From Paramacrobiotus metropolitanus (lineage: Eukaryota > Tardigrada > Eutardigrada > Parachela > Macrobiotidae), in the NCBI RefSeq assembly GCF_019649055.1, contig NW_026570263.1, positions 1,046,797 to 1,110,796 of the forward strand: a stretch of 64,000 nucleotides of DNA. Direction: 5' to 3'. The position numbers were made by a program, and so were the translations under genes. Of this stretch, positions 24,228-36,523 are shown one piece after another (the first letter of the stretch is position 1; each line of letters opens with the position of its first letter). Below the pieces are notes generated by a model that was not told the origin of the DNA, did no database searches, and worked only from the letters and a program-made list of their open reading frames with translations.

Positions 24228-27200
24228 TCAGAGGGCCTTCTGCCGGCCGGCCTGGCGGGCGAAACGCCGGCTGCGCTCGGTGACCTCGCGCGCTAATATG
24301 GGCGTCATTAAGAGGACCTTCTCGCGCTCCTTCTGCTGGCGATCGCTCTCGCCTGGTCTACAAAACACACGCAACAAGTCAACCAACCGGAAGACACCGA
24401 AAGCTAGAGAAAAAACGTACGCGGGGGTGGCCAGCATCCGGCGGATGTTCTCCGCCTTCAGACGGCGCTCCCGCTTCACACTGGCATCATCCGGCTCCTC
24501 CTCGAAATCCGTGAAGCGCTCGGGAATATAAATCTTCTCGGGGGAATCCAGTCGCAGCTGCAAATCATAGGAAATCTCCTCCATCTGGCTGCCGCTCGGG
24601 GCCGGCACGGCGTAGTGCTCCCGGTCGTCCGCCGCCTTGCGCACCGCCTCCAGGATGTCCCGACCGGCGGCCGAGGAGATGGTGTGGTGTCGGCGCCGGC
24701 GGGCGGCGCTCTTCTGTTTGGGCGGCGGCGAGGGCGCGGAGTAGTGGTACAGGACCTTCAGGCTCTCGGCCTCCTCCGGGGAGTCCCGGTCGGAGGCGAA
24801 ACAGTTGAGATTCGGGCAGCGGCGCGGCTGCTCCTCCAGCTCCTTCATAATCTCCTGCAGCTGGCTCAGACTCCGCTCGAACTCCGTCGGCATCTCTTCC
24901 GGCGACGGGTTCTGTGGGTGAAAAGAGGAAGAATGAGGTCACCGGTACAGGCGGGTTAAAGGGGGGTTTTTACCATACAAAGTCTGCGTAGCGGCTCATG
25001 TACGGCTCGTCCACCGATACCTCGTCGCTGGCGCTGGCGGCGCTGCTGCTGGCGCTGCTGTGGCTGTGGGCGTGGCCACGCACTGGTGGGTCGGGGGCCG
25101 ACGGGCGGGCCACGGGCTGGGCGTGCGGCGGCTTGCTGGACGCTGAGGCCGTCAGCTTCTCCCTGGATTCACTGGCGGAACGGGTGCGCAGTCCGTTATT
25201 TCCCTGCAAGGCAATGAAGGGTTAGCATCAGCGGCAACATACAAGCGTTGCTCTAGTAAATGCTGCGTTGATTGACCGTTAATGATTATTAATCAAACGA
25301 ATTAATCGGATATGCTTGTCAGAGTGTTGTCACTGGCAGCGTGAGTCATGGGAAAATAATTCGCCGTCTGTCCATCGACGCTCGACGGCAGCGTGGTGAT
25401 TAAACACTTGGCGTTGCACAACAGTTTGTCATTAGCATACATTATCTGCCGTTGTGCTCAGGCTGTTGGCGCACAGCCAGAACGTGGCTTTATATGCATA
25501 TAATTATGCGATTACTGTATGTACGAAAGCCTATAAACCAGAGATGTCAGGAAATTCCAGACCAAATTAACAATTGATATAAAAATAATTTCAAAATAAT
25601 CATTCGATAAAACGGAGAGGAACAAACGTATTAAATAATGTTATTATGTTGTACCTTATATTCGGGTAAGGGCGCCGGCGTAACACTGGCAGCCGGCTCA
25701 TCACGCGGATGGCTGGCCAGTTTCCAACTGCGGGCGCTGACAGTGTCCTCCCTCGTTACCGTCCCCGCCCCGGCGGCGGGCGCCGTCCGTCCCGGGCGCA
25801 ACACTTCGTACTCGTTCTCGCCGCCGCTCTTGTAATAATCGCGCTCCACCTGCAGCTCGCGCACCTGGCGCCGCAACTCGTCCAGCTCCCGCTCCACGGC
25901 GTCGCGGCCGGCGGGCGGTGGCCGTGGCGGCGGCTGCGCGGCCGTCGGCAGCAGCGGGTAGCGGATGACCTCGTGCTCCGGGACGAAGAGCGGCCCGCTC
26001 TGCTGCTCCTTGATGAAGGCCTCCAGGGAGGCGATCAGCGGCTCCAGTTCGTCCATCTGTGTGACGCTCGCTGTTACGAATGAAGTGGGGAAATGAAAAC
26101 GCATAACGCTCACCTGCTGATTGCTTTTCGCGATCTGCTCCAGCACGTACACGTAACGCCTGCAAGTGCAACAAGTGGCCAATTATTCGGGCCTTTCGTT
26201 ATAAGCGTTCTGCTGATTAATCGCTAGCTGAACAGCGCGACACGACAGAATTCTGTCAAGTGGGCACTTTGCCGCGCTGTGTGGCGCTCTTGTGCGCGTT
26301 CGTTCCGCGAGCTGCTTACTGCTTAGGCGTCAAAAGAGGCACAATTATTTCATAATGCACAAGTATAACTGTAGCGAATTGTCCTTCCCAACCGGTTTTC
26401 GTCTTTGTACACGGCTACTTTCGCCGGCATTCGCAGTAAATCGGATGCCCACACAATTTCTCGCCGCGTGATTAATGTTGCCGCGCTATTTGTGTTTGAG
26501 AAGTACAGAATCGTATGAATGCATATATCTTTGTCGACGTTCGAATGCTGGTGATTTTCTTGGCAGCAGCAACTCAAGCGCGGCAGTATTAGGATGAGAC
26601 TGTTAATAATTCTTGATTATACGACTTGCAAGTGGAACATTACGGTCATTTCGGAGCGGAGCCGACTGCGCGTCATACGCGTCATGCGGATGGGGCGTTG
26701 ATTTGGCTGTGCTGCACAGTGCGATGTTGGATGATAACTTGCTAATAATCATGCACTTGGCGACGCTTAACTGTCTTACTAATGTACGGCTGAATCGCTG
26801 AGCAAATTGCCTCGCTTAGTCATATTCCCGTCAATCTCATGCCGTTGCGCGAGTTCTTTTCGCTGCAGAACTAAGTCTTGTACTCGATGAATCTGATGAA
26901 TTTTACCGATAGAATAATGCGTACGGCATGGGCCGGCTAATATAAGAAGCAATAACATGCGTTACGAGCAAACATTACCTGTACATTACACATATTAATA
27001 TGCCGGTTAACGGCTCACAGCAGCGGACGACAGCAAATTGAACACAGTTTCAATCCAAGCTGCGCGCTAATTAATAGGCGGCGAGAAACTGGATCCTGCA
27101 CATGCACAAATAATAATGCGTTCGAGACAACAACACGGGCCGGGAAATGTAACAAATGTTTCCACGTTTGAACCGCTGCGGTTCTTGCGGAATTCAACCT

Positions 27201-29244
27201 GCTGTTGCGCGCGATCTGCTGCTCAATTATGATTATGAAGAGCTGCTTAATGCTTAATGTGACAACCTGCACAGGCTGCACTGAACAAACCACACAACAG
27301 CGGTTATCTATCCAAATGCAACGGGGGAAACGCGATATGTGTCATGGGTACGATCCCCGAGCAGGATCGCACTGAAGAAGTGTTTTTGTTATGAATTTTA
27401 TTTTAGTACTCAGTATGATGTACTTGTATGTGGTGCTTATTAAAAGTGTTAAACCATTGTAAACCACACAACTTCTTCCTACATCAACAACCAATCGATA
27501 CGTTCGTGCAAATTCAGTTATGTACTCGTGCACCGGTAATTATTATTAGATTTGTACAGCTGCTTCCTGGAGTGGTTGGTGACTTGGTGTTTGTCGCCGT
27601 GGGAAAAAGCGGGCTTTCCATTGTACGCCAGTTTCCCATGACAGCGGCGCCGGCGGCGGTTGACATTAACTGTCAAGCTTAGCCTGCCGGCCGCTGCCGG
27701 CTGCGCTGTACTATTGGCAACTGCTGCACGTTTTATACGGTGCCTACACACGCGGGCCGTCCGTACGCGTTCGCAGAGGTCTACCGATGTACCAGTACCA
27801 CAGTTTAATATAATCGCCTGTTTTATTTTCGCCGACTGTCCCGGCTGACCGTGAAACCAGTGCGTCCTAATTGACACACTGAAATGTGCCTGTCTCTCTA
27901 CAATAACCTTTAACAAGTATCGGAATCGGGTACAAACTCAGTACCAGAAACAAAATAATTGTTATAACAGAAACACTTCCTCTATGCTATCCTGGTCGGG
28001 GATCGTATCCGTTACACAAATCGCGTTTCCCCGTTGTATTGGAATAGATAATCGCTGCCTAAATCTCTCTAGTCTCTAGTGCCGATTTGCCGGATGATAT
28101 ACAGATACAAAAACTAATGACGCATATACCTTTGTTATATGTATATACGTACAAACAATTTCTGTCATGACTTATTTCTAATCTCTTAACTTTGGGAGAT
28201 GGGAAATATTGTCCTCCTGAACCAATTATCGTTTGGGCGCCCTCTGCTACGCATTACGCGTACAAGCACCGCAAATCATCACCGGAAACCGGTATCGGTT
28301 TACAACCCAAAGAGGAATGTGCCCGTGCCAAGCCAGCAAGAACAAAAAAAGACACTTACTCGTCGCTCCATCCCCGGAACAGCTCCAGCTCCTTGACGAA
28401 GCGGTCCCGCGTGCGGTGCAGCTGCGACTCGATCCTGCGCAGCCGGATCAGCACCAGCACTGCTCCCTCAAACTGCAAAATTAATTCAGCAATTAAACTT
28501 TGCACTTATAAATAATAAAACATTAATTCAAGAAAATGAATAAAATTAAAAAAAACGTCCCGTACTTGTACCGCATTTACGTACCGTCAGATTGGCCGAC
28601 TCCTTGGAGGCGATGCCGGTGCGACCGGTATCCCACGCACTACCGTACAGCGCCGGCACACTGGCCCCCGTCAGCGTCATGCTCAAACTGGTCGGGCGGA
28701 CGCCGTCCTTGTCGCTGGCCGGCTTCACTGCACTCTTGACGCTGGCGACCGGAACCGCGACCGGCTGGCTCACCACTTCCACGCGCCGCCCACCGCCCCC
28801 GTCCGCCGCGCGCTTGCTCACCGTCTCCCGCATCACCACCCGCTCCACCACCGGCTCCCGTTTCACCACGGAGGAACGCGCGCTGGAGGTGGACGGCGAG
28901 GGCGGCTGGGCGCGGCGCACCACCACCGGGCTCTCGCTCCTCCGGGTCCGCACCGGGGAGGCGTCCCGGCACTTCTCGGGTTTGACTACTTCCGTCGGTC
29001 GTGTACGCGAGGGGGACAGGGAGAGTCCCGGGCGCTTGGAGCGGGGCGCCGGCTGCGGCGGGAGGTCAGCGGCGCTGGACGGTTTGGTGCGGGAGGTGCG
29101 CGACGACACCGTGGCGCTCTTGGCGTCCCGCTCCTTCTTCCCGGCAGCGGGCTTGGGCGGCGGGCGTTTCTCCGGCTTATCATTCCAGTCCCAGGGGAAG
29201 ATGGAGAAGCCTTTTTTCTTGGGCTTGGACGGTCGATCCATCAT
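24228..29244 (-). CDS. Unrecognised basic/Pro-rich coiled-coil protein
   Basis: Seven exons with consistent phases: 29244-28585, 28472-28360, 26159-26114, 26056-25655, 25203-24979, 24911-24421 and 24357-24228, giving about 689 aa. The N-terminus has Lys-rich, Ser/Pro/Arg-rich low complexity with FSIFPWDWNDKPEKR. Exons 2-4 hold short heptad-like segments (LRRIESQLHRTRDRFVKELE; ELDELRRQVRELQVERDYY). Exon 6 contains RRLKAENIRRMLA. The conserved-looking C-terminus carries KEREKVLLMTPILAREVTE. This suggests a cytoskeletal or junctional scaffold, but I cannot name the family and see no enzymatic domain. Intron 2 (26160-28359) is 2.2 kb and carries an inverted-repeat element. ATGs at 29244 and 29241 are both possible starts. 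Confidence 0.7.
27298..28057. mobile_element. MITE-like inverted-repeat element in an intron
   Basis: Arms of about 70 bp (27298-27368 and 27986-28057) are imperfect reverse complements at roughly 80 percent. They share CAGCGNTTATCTAT, CAACGGGG, AAACGCGAT and ACGATCCCCGA. The interior has no transposase ORF. No convincing target duplication was found, so exact ends are uncertain. The CAG start resembles hAT ends, but this is weak evidence. Confidence 0.6.
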
Positions 29245-30718
29245 GCGAGATTGAGCAATTACAAGCAAGAGGGCGTTAATGAAGGGAGATGCGTATAGAG
29301 ATTGCTACGAGCGGATCCGTGCAATTGATCGGTGTGTCGTGTAAACTTGACACCGAGTGGGAAGTGGCCGAGTCAGATGCCGAGTGGCGCTTGTTGCTGG
29401 CAATCCGTCAGTCAAGCTGCGCCGTCGAGTGGCGGAGAAATACGATGAAAATACCAGTTTTCTCGCCGTTTCCGGCATCCGCGTGGCCGGCACCGGCAAT
29501 GACGGTCTGTATTTATTCAGCGCTCATGCAACAGCGGCCGTCTTCCGTACCATGGCGTATAATACAACTGGCCGGCTAGTCAACAGTGCACGCAGCGGTC
29601 ATGTCGCTTAAATCAACACCGACGCCCACCATCACTCGCGGGACAAGATTTCGCAACACCCACTACGTGTAAATCACGCCTGTACACGCTGTAAATCACG
29701 GTGCACCGGCATTTATCGCTGCTTGTTCTTCCGCCGGGATCAACACGAAAGCATGCGGGGAGGGCGCTGATAAGGTGGGACAGCGATGCCGGTTGTTTGC
29801 GTTAACGGGAGATGGCTGGCGGAAATGCGCGAGAAGCAAACAGCCGCGCTGACAGTGTACACGGTGTGCCGGCCAAATTACACGAATCCGCAGAATTCGA
29901 AACAATATATCAAATTACCGCTGCCGGTGTGCAGACTTTTACGACGCGTACCGGCTCCAATCTGTAAATGGCCGTTATCAAAATTACGGCAATGTAATCC
30001 GGTGTGTGCGGATGTGTCATAGAGTGTTTTATGGTTGAGTGTGTATTATGATTGTGTATATAGCGACAGCATGCAGCGCGGAAGATGTGGCGGCGGAGGT
30101 GTGAAATAAACGGCGATTCAGCCGAGCAAACATGTGCTGCGCCGCTGCATTCATAACGCTCATAACCGGCCAACACGCACAGCGGCGGGGTCATCTGCCG
30201 CGGGTCGCTCGCGGCGTCCGCAGTTTACCGTTTTCCTCGACACTAAATAACGTGTAAGCACACACAAATAATATGTACACACTCTGCTGTTGAGATAACA
30301 TAGTTCCAGTTGTTTGCAGGTAAACTTCCGTGTAAACTGGCTGCTTATCTGTACGGTGTACCTGTAGTACTCGTGTTAGTCTAGCTAAACAATAATATGC
30401 TAGCAGCCTAATTTGTTTATGCTCTTGGGTGCAGGTATTCACCAGTTAAATAATAATTAGCACAAAAAAGGGACGGCTGCAATAACTGTACCGAGTAGCA
30501 TGTGAGACGACTAGTAATGGGTAATCGGCCAGTCCGTCCGCGGTTCAAAAAATTTATAATAACTATAACGAAGTTAACAACTGTGAACAGGCGCATAAGT
30601 CGCCAGCGTGGGCTCGAGCAAAGAAGCGCTGCTTGCGCTGTATGCAGTTTTGTATCCTACATAGATTATTAATCGGTACTGTAGAAGTAGAGTGTTTAAT
30701 GTTTATCACGTGACTGAC
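29245..30718. other. Region between the scaffold gene and the receptor exon
   Basis: No exon-like ORF was found. If the 7TM receptor gene is intact, its next exons should lie here or beyond, but no further membrane helices are seen. Confidence 0.4.
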
Positions 30719-31090
30719 CGTGTTCCAGTGGACGACGCAGAGGAGCATGTACTGGAAGAAAGTGGCCGCCACGCAATCCACGTTCAGCGTCCATCCGGAC
30801 TGCGGCCAGAAGATGGCGGCATTGTGGTAGAAGGCCACAAAGGTCAGGTTGACGATTTCGACGAGGAGCAGGTGGAGGATGAGGAGGTTGGTGCCTTCCC
30901 ACCGCTCCGGCTTCGTGCTCAGCGCCGCCACGAGCAGGATGCCGGCCACGGCGCCCACGACGCAGGTGGCGCTGGACACCGCAAACCAGATGACCAGAGC
31001 TGCCGGGGCGGTGATGATGATGGCGTGAGCTGTGGCGTTGTCCATGGCTAGTGATTCGTCCTGCGGAAATCCCTGCGATAAATTCGGCAT
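30719..31090 (-). CDS. 7TM receptor, first exon only (helices 1-3)
   Basis: An open exon begins at ATG 31090 (alternative ATG 31045) and ends at a GTCAGT donor after HWNT. It encodes helix 1 (LVIWFAVSSATCVVGAVAGI), helix 2 (NLLILHLLLVEIVNLTFVAF) and the start of helix 3 after a Cys (CVAATFFQYMLLCVVHWNT). The pattern fits class A GPCRs: an N-glycosylation site (NAT) before helix 1 and a Cys at the helix 3 start. No exons for helices 4-7 are visible downstream, where a different minus-strand gene begins at 29244. It may have a long intron containing that gene, or it may be a truncated copy. Confidence 0.55.
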
Positions 31091-31571
31091 ATTTGTTAAT
31101 AAAACTATCTAAGGCCGCGTGGCAGACATTTACTCGACCCGTGTGATCTGCAGTATCGATGCAGGCGCACACACTACGTACGTTGAATGCAGAGCTCGTC
31201 GTAGTCACTTTATACGGGCATCTGCGGGAGGTGAAATATATATAACGCAGCAGGGTATTGCATTGTCGTCGATAGTGCATTATGAGGCGTTATTAAATTA
31301 TTGACTTTTTCAGGGTGACTTGCTCCGAGTAGGTATAGCTCGCCTGCATGTGCTGACTGACTGGAATACCAGCGTTCACGTTTTCCCAGTAGCATACTTG
31401 CTCTTATCCAGGCCAATATCGCTGATACCGCGGTACTCTTATCACTCTGTATTCCACAAGAATTCCAAGATTGCTTAACAGTGCCTACTGCCTAGCTAAT
31501 TCCCATCGTCCGCAGTTTTTCGGCGTCCACGATAAGATTAGCTCTTGTGTTGTGGTGTTGGCGCGGATATG

Positions 31572-31660
31572 CACTGATGCAAGACTGCAAGTACACTCCC
31601 GCGCAAGAAAGCTGGCGGGTCACGCATGACTCTTACCGTACACTTGCAGTCTTGCAGTGA
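31572..31660. repeat. Short inverted repeat
   Basis: Arms sharing GCAAGACTGCAAGT and its complement (about 22-25 bp, imperfect) flank a GC-rich 40-bp centre. Confidence 0.7.
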
Positions 31661-32241
31661 GCACACAATAACTCCACACCAGTTATGCTGTTATTTCCAG
31701 CCGCAGCCGTTGGACGTCCTGATAATAGGCAGAATTTTTATATGAGCTGGGCGGTTCCCAATCACCCGATGGACAGAATGGAGTACTTCTACTGCATTTA
31801 CCCAGGTTTAAGAACGCTCGAGGCCGGCGGTCGCCGACGGTCCGTGGGCGCTGGCCCCGGCTCCATCATCACCATGTACCTCAAAACTGTGAAAATACAG
31901 TCACGGCACGACAGCACAAAAAAACGCCACTGTCTGGTGCGCTGCGGCAAGTGGGGATAAATGGGGATTCTGTTTCTCTGTGCTTTCCATTCTTTCGCAC
32001 TCCGCATGCAGGACTTGCCCATTTGCCTAGTAATACTTTGGCATATTAATTTTTTGCTCACACTCTTCATAAGAATATTCTGAGACAGTAACTGGAGTCT
32101 GGTTTTACAATTTTAACGAGAAAGAACGCCTGGACTGTGAAGACACCAGCAGGATGAAGCGAACGACATGGTCCCCTTCCTCGCCTTCTGGAGGCAGTTA
32201 CTTACGCTACTTACAGACGACTGCGTTACTGCACTAGCTAG

Positions 32242-32921
32242 ACTCGAAAGGCACTTTAAATGCGTTCTGTACGATACAGAGCCGGAAGTTCTGTAATTTT
32301 TCGATCACACCCCCCTACCTCTGATTGGACGGCCGAGTTAAAGTGTTCTGTATCTAAAAGGAACTCTCCTAGCTCCGTTACGATACAGAACTCGCATTTC
32401 TTGCTACGTCAAAGTTATTTTAGATGTGGGTGCACAGTCCGCTGTACGTCCAAGTCCTATTTTTAATTTTCAAGTTTTGAGGGTGTAATTAAAGGGAGTT
32501 TAATTGTTTCTATCGAATCAACATTCCAGTTCTGCTGTGTTCACTGATTTTAGCTGCCTCCGACTGTGCATGTTTGAATTTGTATCGTGGCAACAAGCAG
32601 CTTCGCCATAGCCGTCAGCGCGAGGAATACCTCAGCGTACTTTACATGCAATGGCCTTTCGCTTCTTCACCAGTCGTTTGATTTCTTAACTTAACAAAAC
32701 TTCAGATCGCCAGAAAAACAGAAAGGAAACTGCCACAAAATTGTTGTGAAAATGAATAAATCGTTGACCAATTCAACTGCGGTAACTGGGCGCTTTTAGA
32801 AACCGTGGTCTCGTTGCTCTGTAACGCTCTATAAGATTCAGCGCTGTACCATTGGTAGATTCACTTTTACAGAACTCCCGGCTCTGTATCTTACAGAACA
32901 CATTTAAAGTCCGTTTCGAGT
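32242..32921. mobile_element. MITE-like element with about 56-bp terminal inverted repeats
   Basis: Ends at 32242-32297 and 32865-32921 are reverse complements at about 88 percent, sharing ACTCGAAA, ACTTTAAATG, GATACAGAGCCGG and AGTTCTGTAA. Internal copies of GTTCTGTATC and its complement lie at 32345-32395. No transposase ORF is present. The target duplication is not obvious. Confidence 0.7.
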
Positions 32922-33092
32922 AGTACTACTATTGGTCAATGAGCCAGTTACAACTCACACAGTCAAAGTTCCTCAGTTTCTGTTTTCATTTTTCTTCTTG
33001 ATGACTTTGATTTGTTGCTGTTGTACTGTGTATTTCTCAACTTCATCTCTCTGAATTCGATCCGTGTCAGCAGTGCCGTTATTCTCCTGGAA

Positions 33093-36056
33093 ATGTCGTC
33101 CGGGTCGCGCTTCGACGAGCCCGAGGAGTGCAGTGTGGCGAACGTGGCGGTGCTGAACAAGTACAAATCAGCCGGACAAATCGCCAACAGTAAGTGTGCG
33201 GACTTGACTGCATCTGGTGCATTTGTGATGGTCCATCCCCGAGACGCATCGCCGCTCAAGTATGCTGACTGCAGTTGGGCTGAGATGTGTGGTCTGGTCT
33301 GTGCGGGTGCTGCTTGGAGGCGACTGTTGGCGAAGCAGACGACTGACGGAATCCTCTCCTCTTTTTGCAGGGATCGCGCTGTGGATTGCAGGCAAATGCA
33401 TTCCTGACGCGGCAGTGGTAGTCCTATGCGAATTGTCGGATAGAGGCATTGTGCGCGAGACGGCGAAGGTTTTCCAGGAGGAGGCGATGCGCAAAGGTTG
33501 GAGCTGGCTCGCTGCATGTTTGGCCTTGTCATTGGCGCGTTGAGTACTTGATGAAGTGCAGTGTCCTTGACGACAGGTGTGGCCTTCCCCACGTGCATCA
33601 GCGTCAACAACTACGTCGCGTACTATTCGCCGACGGCGCAGGAGGCCAGCATGGGGGAAGGTGTTCTTCTTCAAGACGGAGACCTTGTTAAAATGTGGGG
33701 AAGTGCTTCTTCGCAGTTTGATTGATGACTGAGCAGTGAGCACTGCTTTCTTCCTGCAGTGATTTGGCCGTGCACATCGACGGATACATCGCTAGCGTCG
33801 GATATTCCTGCGTAGTGGGCGCCTCGCAGGTACATTCCTGATTTCTGCTGCGCCTTGTATCACTTGTATGTGCTGAGCCCGTTTTGTTCCGCTCTACGTT
33901 GGCAGCGTAAGCACTCCTGCCTCCTTTGGTTATTTTACTGTATCTGCACAAGGTTAAGTATCTATTACCGCTTCTTTAAAATTTATTTGATGAAAACTGA
34001 GTAATTTCCTGTTATGTAATTGGAGTTCTTTTGATTTAAAATTTGGCGATGTTAGATATGATTATATGGGAATTTATTTATTGTGTCATTACAAGGACAA
34101 ATTGTTCTAGAATGCTGTTGCTCTGGTCCGTTTATTGACTGACAAGTGTTCACTGGATAGGAAAATAAGGGAACCGCGATCGGCTTTAGTTGCGCTTAAG
34201 AGTGTGGCTGTATTAACCTCGGCTTGGGGGGTTTTTAAGAAGTGATGTGTAAAACGCGTGTGTGACTGCAGGAGAAGCCCGTGAGCGGACGGAAGGCGGA
34301 CGGGATGTGGGCTGCGCAGACTGCCCTGAAGGCCTCCATGCGGCTGATCAAACCCGGCGTTACTGTGCGTGCCTCGCTTGCTGTTAATGTACTGCCTAGC
34401 GCACTGATCATACTTTTGCAGAATTATCAAGTGACGGCGCTGACCAAAGCGGTGATCACGGCCTACGGATGCCAGCCCATCGAGGGCACTGTCTCCCACC
34501 AGCTGCTGCGCAACCAGCTCGAGGCCGAGAAGAGCATCATTCAGAATCCCAACCAGGCCCACAAGTGCGTAAGAGCTAATTGTTTCCTGCAGTTTCTCCG
34601 CGCTGTTTTCATCATACCAGGCCGTGCACTTTCCTCTGTTTTGCTGTGTTTTGCTTGCTGAAGCGTGTGTCCTTGTGTGGTTGGGGTAGGCGAAAGTACA
34701 AGAAGACGGAATTCGAGGAGAACGAAGTGTACGCGGTGGATGTCTTGGCGAGCACGGGCGACGGGAAGCCCACGAAAAGCCCTGCGTACACGACTATTTT
34801 CCGCAAATTGGACGTCTCTGACCGGCCTCGCAACAAGACGCAACGGGGTACAACTGCATTTTATTTAAAATAGGTTTCCGTTATAGTGGGTTGCAGTTTT
34901 GTTGATTTTGTATGTTATGGGCTGTTTAGCCATGCTTGCGGAGGCGAGTACCCAGTACGACACGATGGCTTTCCACGTGCGCAACTTGGGAGAGGAGTGG
35001 CAAGTATCGCGCAACACCCACGCCTGCATCAACGCCGGCCTGCTGAAAGGCTACCCAGTGCTGACCGAGAAGACCGGCGATCTTGTTGCGCAGTGCAAAG
35101 GCACCGTGGCCGTCACCGCCACCGGTGTCGAGGTCATTTCCGGCCTGCTGGTGCTGACAGCCGACAAATGCCAGTCCGATCACGCTTTCCCCTTGTCTGA
35201 AATGGAGGTGCGGTAGCATGCATACACTTCGCTGGTACGCGTTGCGGTAGTCTGATGGACAGTGTTTAACAGAGGGCGCAGAACAACCGCATCGAGACCA
35301 ACAAGAAGAATGGGCAGCTAACCCAGTAAGTGGTTTGTGGCAGTTTAATTCGAATAATTTGTGACTCGGGAGAGTATTTACGTCAGAGAACGAGTACTGG
35401 GATTCCAAGAGGAAATGCAGTGTCAGTACTCGCAACGGTTGATGATAAGGGAGAGAGTGAAGAGGGTGGGTTTTGTGTTAACCGGCGGATCGTGAGTGCT
35501 GGCTTTGTAGTTTAAATCTATCGTGATGATAGCTAGTTGTGTTATGTGTACCTAGTGGGGAAATGCGTACTTGTGCATTAAATACTGTAGTAGTGAGTGT
35601 TAACCTATCGTGAATGGATGAAGTCGCATAGAATCTATGCAGTGCCATTGGAAAAACAGTATGTAATCCACCTCAGCGGTTGTGGTGCAGCGTTCGCCAA
35701 TCTGTCCTGAGTACTGTACTGACTGAGGCTGTGTTTCTGCGTGCAGGCCAAAGGCCGAACCAGGGCAAGATGCGGTGTCGTCTCTGGAGGAAATGGTGGT
35801 GACCGTAACGATGCCGCCCAATGCGGTCCGCCGAGGACGACCGAAAAAGGCGATCAAGCGGCTGACTACGGCCAAATGCCGCTTTGTTTTGCCTTCTGCC
35901 AAGCGATGCGGAAGGTATTCCAAGAAGGAGAAAAGGCAGGCCGTCGTTGTCTTGCGACAGTATCCGGGTGCCGCGGGGAGGATTGCCAACCGCTTGCGCG
36001 TGGACCGCCACACGCTGTTGGAGTGGAACCGTACGCAGGACTGCGACGAAACTTGA
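33093..36056 (+). CDS. PA2G4: PA2G4/EBP1 (M24 pita-bread fold) with AT-hook and HTH-like tail
   Basis: Ten exons: 33093-33189, 33371-33496, 33577-33694, 33760-33829, 34272-34364, 34422-34564, 34690-34847, 34930-35207, 35273-35325 and 35747-36056. All phases agree, giving 481 aa. Landmarks are KYKSAGQIAN, VAFPTCISVNNYVAYYSP, GDLVKIDLAVHIDGYIASV, QPIEGTVSHQL, IIQNPNQAHK and EEVEVYAVDVL-like ENEVYAVDVLASTGDG. PA2G4 is a catalytically dead M24 aminopeptidase relative that acts on ribosomes, in ribosome biogenesis and in ErbB3-linked growth control. Typical length is about 394 aa. In place of the short Lys-rich tail, exon 10 adds about 100 residues with an AT-hook (RRGRPKKA) and a helix-turn-helix-like segment (YSKKEKRQAVVVLRQ followed by IANRLRVDRHTLLEW). 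The exon 9 to 10 junction is in frame with consensus splice sites. Confidence 0.92.
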
Positions 36057-36352
36057 GTGTTACTGCGATGTCAGATAGCGTAAAGCTGTTGGCGGTAGAA
36101 TAAAGCAGACTGATGATTCTTGGCGATAACTACAGCTTGTGTCAATTCAGCGGCTACAAATCTGAAGGCATTGTAGCAGAATCATTTTACCGTCGCACCA
36201 CAATTTTCGTCATTACCTTGAAATACTGTTTCCGACCAATAAATCAATGAACATGTAGAAAATCAGCCACCGCTAAACATACCTGGACGCACGGGCCGCC
36301 TCCGGTCCTTCCAACTTCACTGTAACCATCAAACGACAACTACTAGGATAAC
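36057..36352. other. Gap between PA2G4 and the channel remnant
   Basis: PA2G4 3' UTR region with an AATAAA-type signal near 36236 (CAATAAATC). Nothing else was seen. Confidence 0.4.
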
Positions 36353-36523
36353 ATGTATTTGCTAAAATTAATTGTATTATTAGTTGTGGTTTTTGCTGTG
36401 CACACTGCACAGCACTGCCACGGTCTGAAGCAGCTGTTGTCGCCCTTTTCTGACCGGACACCCGCTGCCATCCAGTGGCCCATCCCATCTGCCCGCTATT
36501 TCGAAATTCGATTAAGCATTTCG
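36353..36523 (+). CDS. Possible signal-peptide exon
   Basis: ATG at 36353 opens a hydrophobic leader (MYLLKLIVLLVVVFAVHTA) and runs 57 codons to a consensus GTAAGT donor at 36524. It may be exon 1 of the Cys-loop channel remnant at 36902-37285 or of a separate small secreted protein. No downstream exon joins it convincingly. Confidence 0.4.

Larger units (their letters stand above)
31091..33092. other. Intergenic region with inverted repeats
   Basis: Contains a short hairpin (31572-31660) and a TIR element (32242-32921). The final about 100 bases are probably the PA2G4 5' UTR. Open frames elsewhere lack coding character. Confidence 0.45.

Noticed and set aside
27341-27372. tRNA-like string near GGTACGATCCCCGA
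   Set aside because: No cloverleaf pairs around it. It is part of an inverted-repeat arm.
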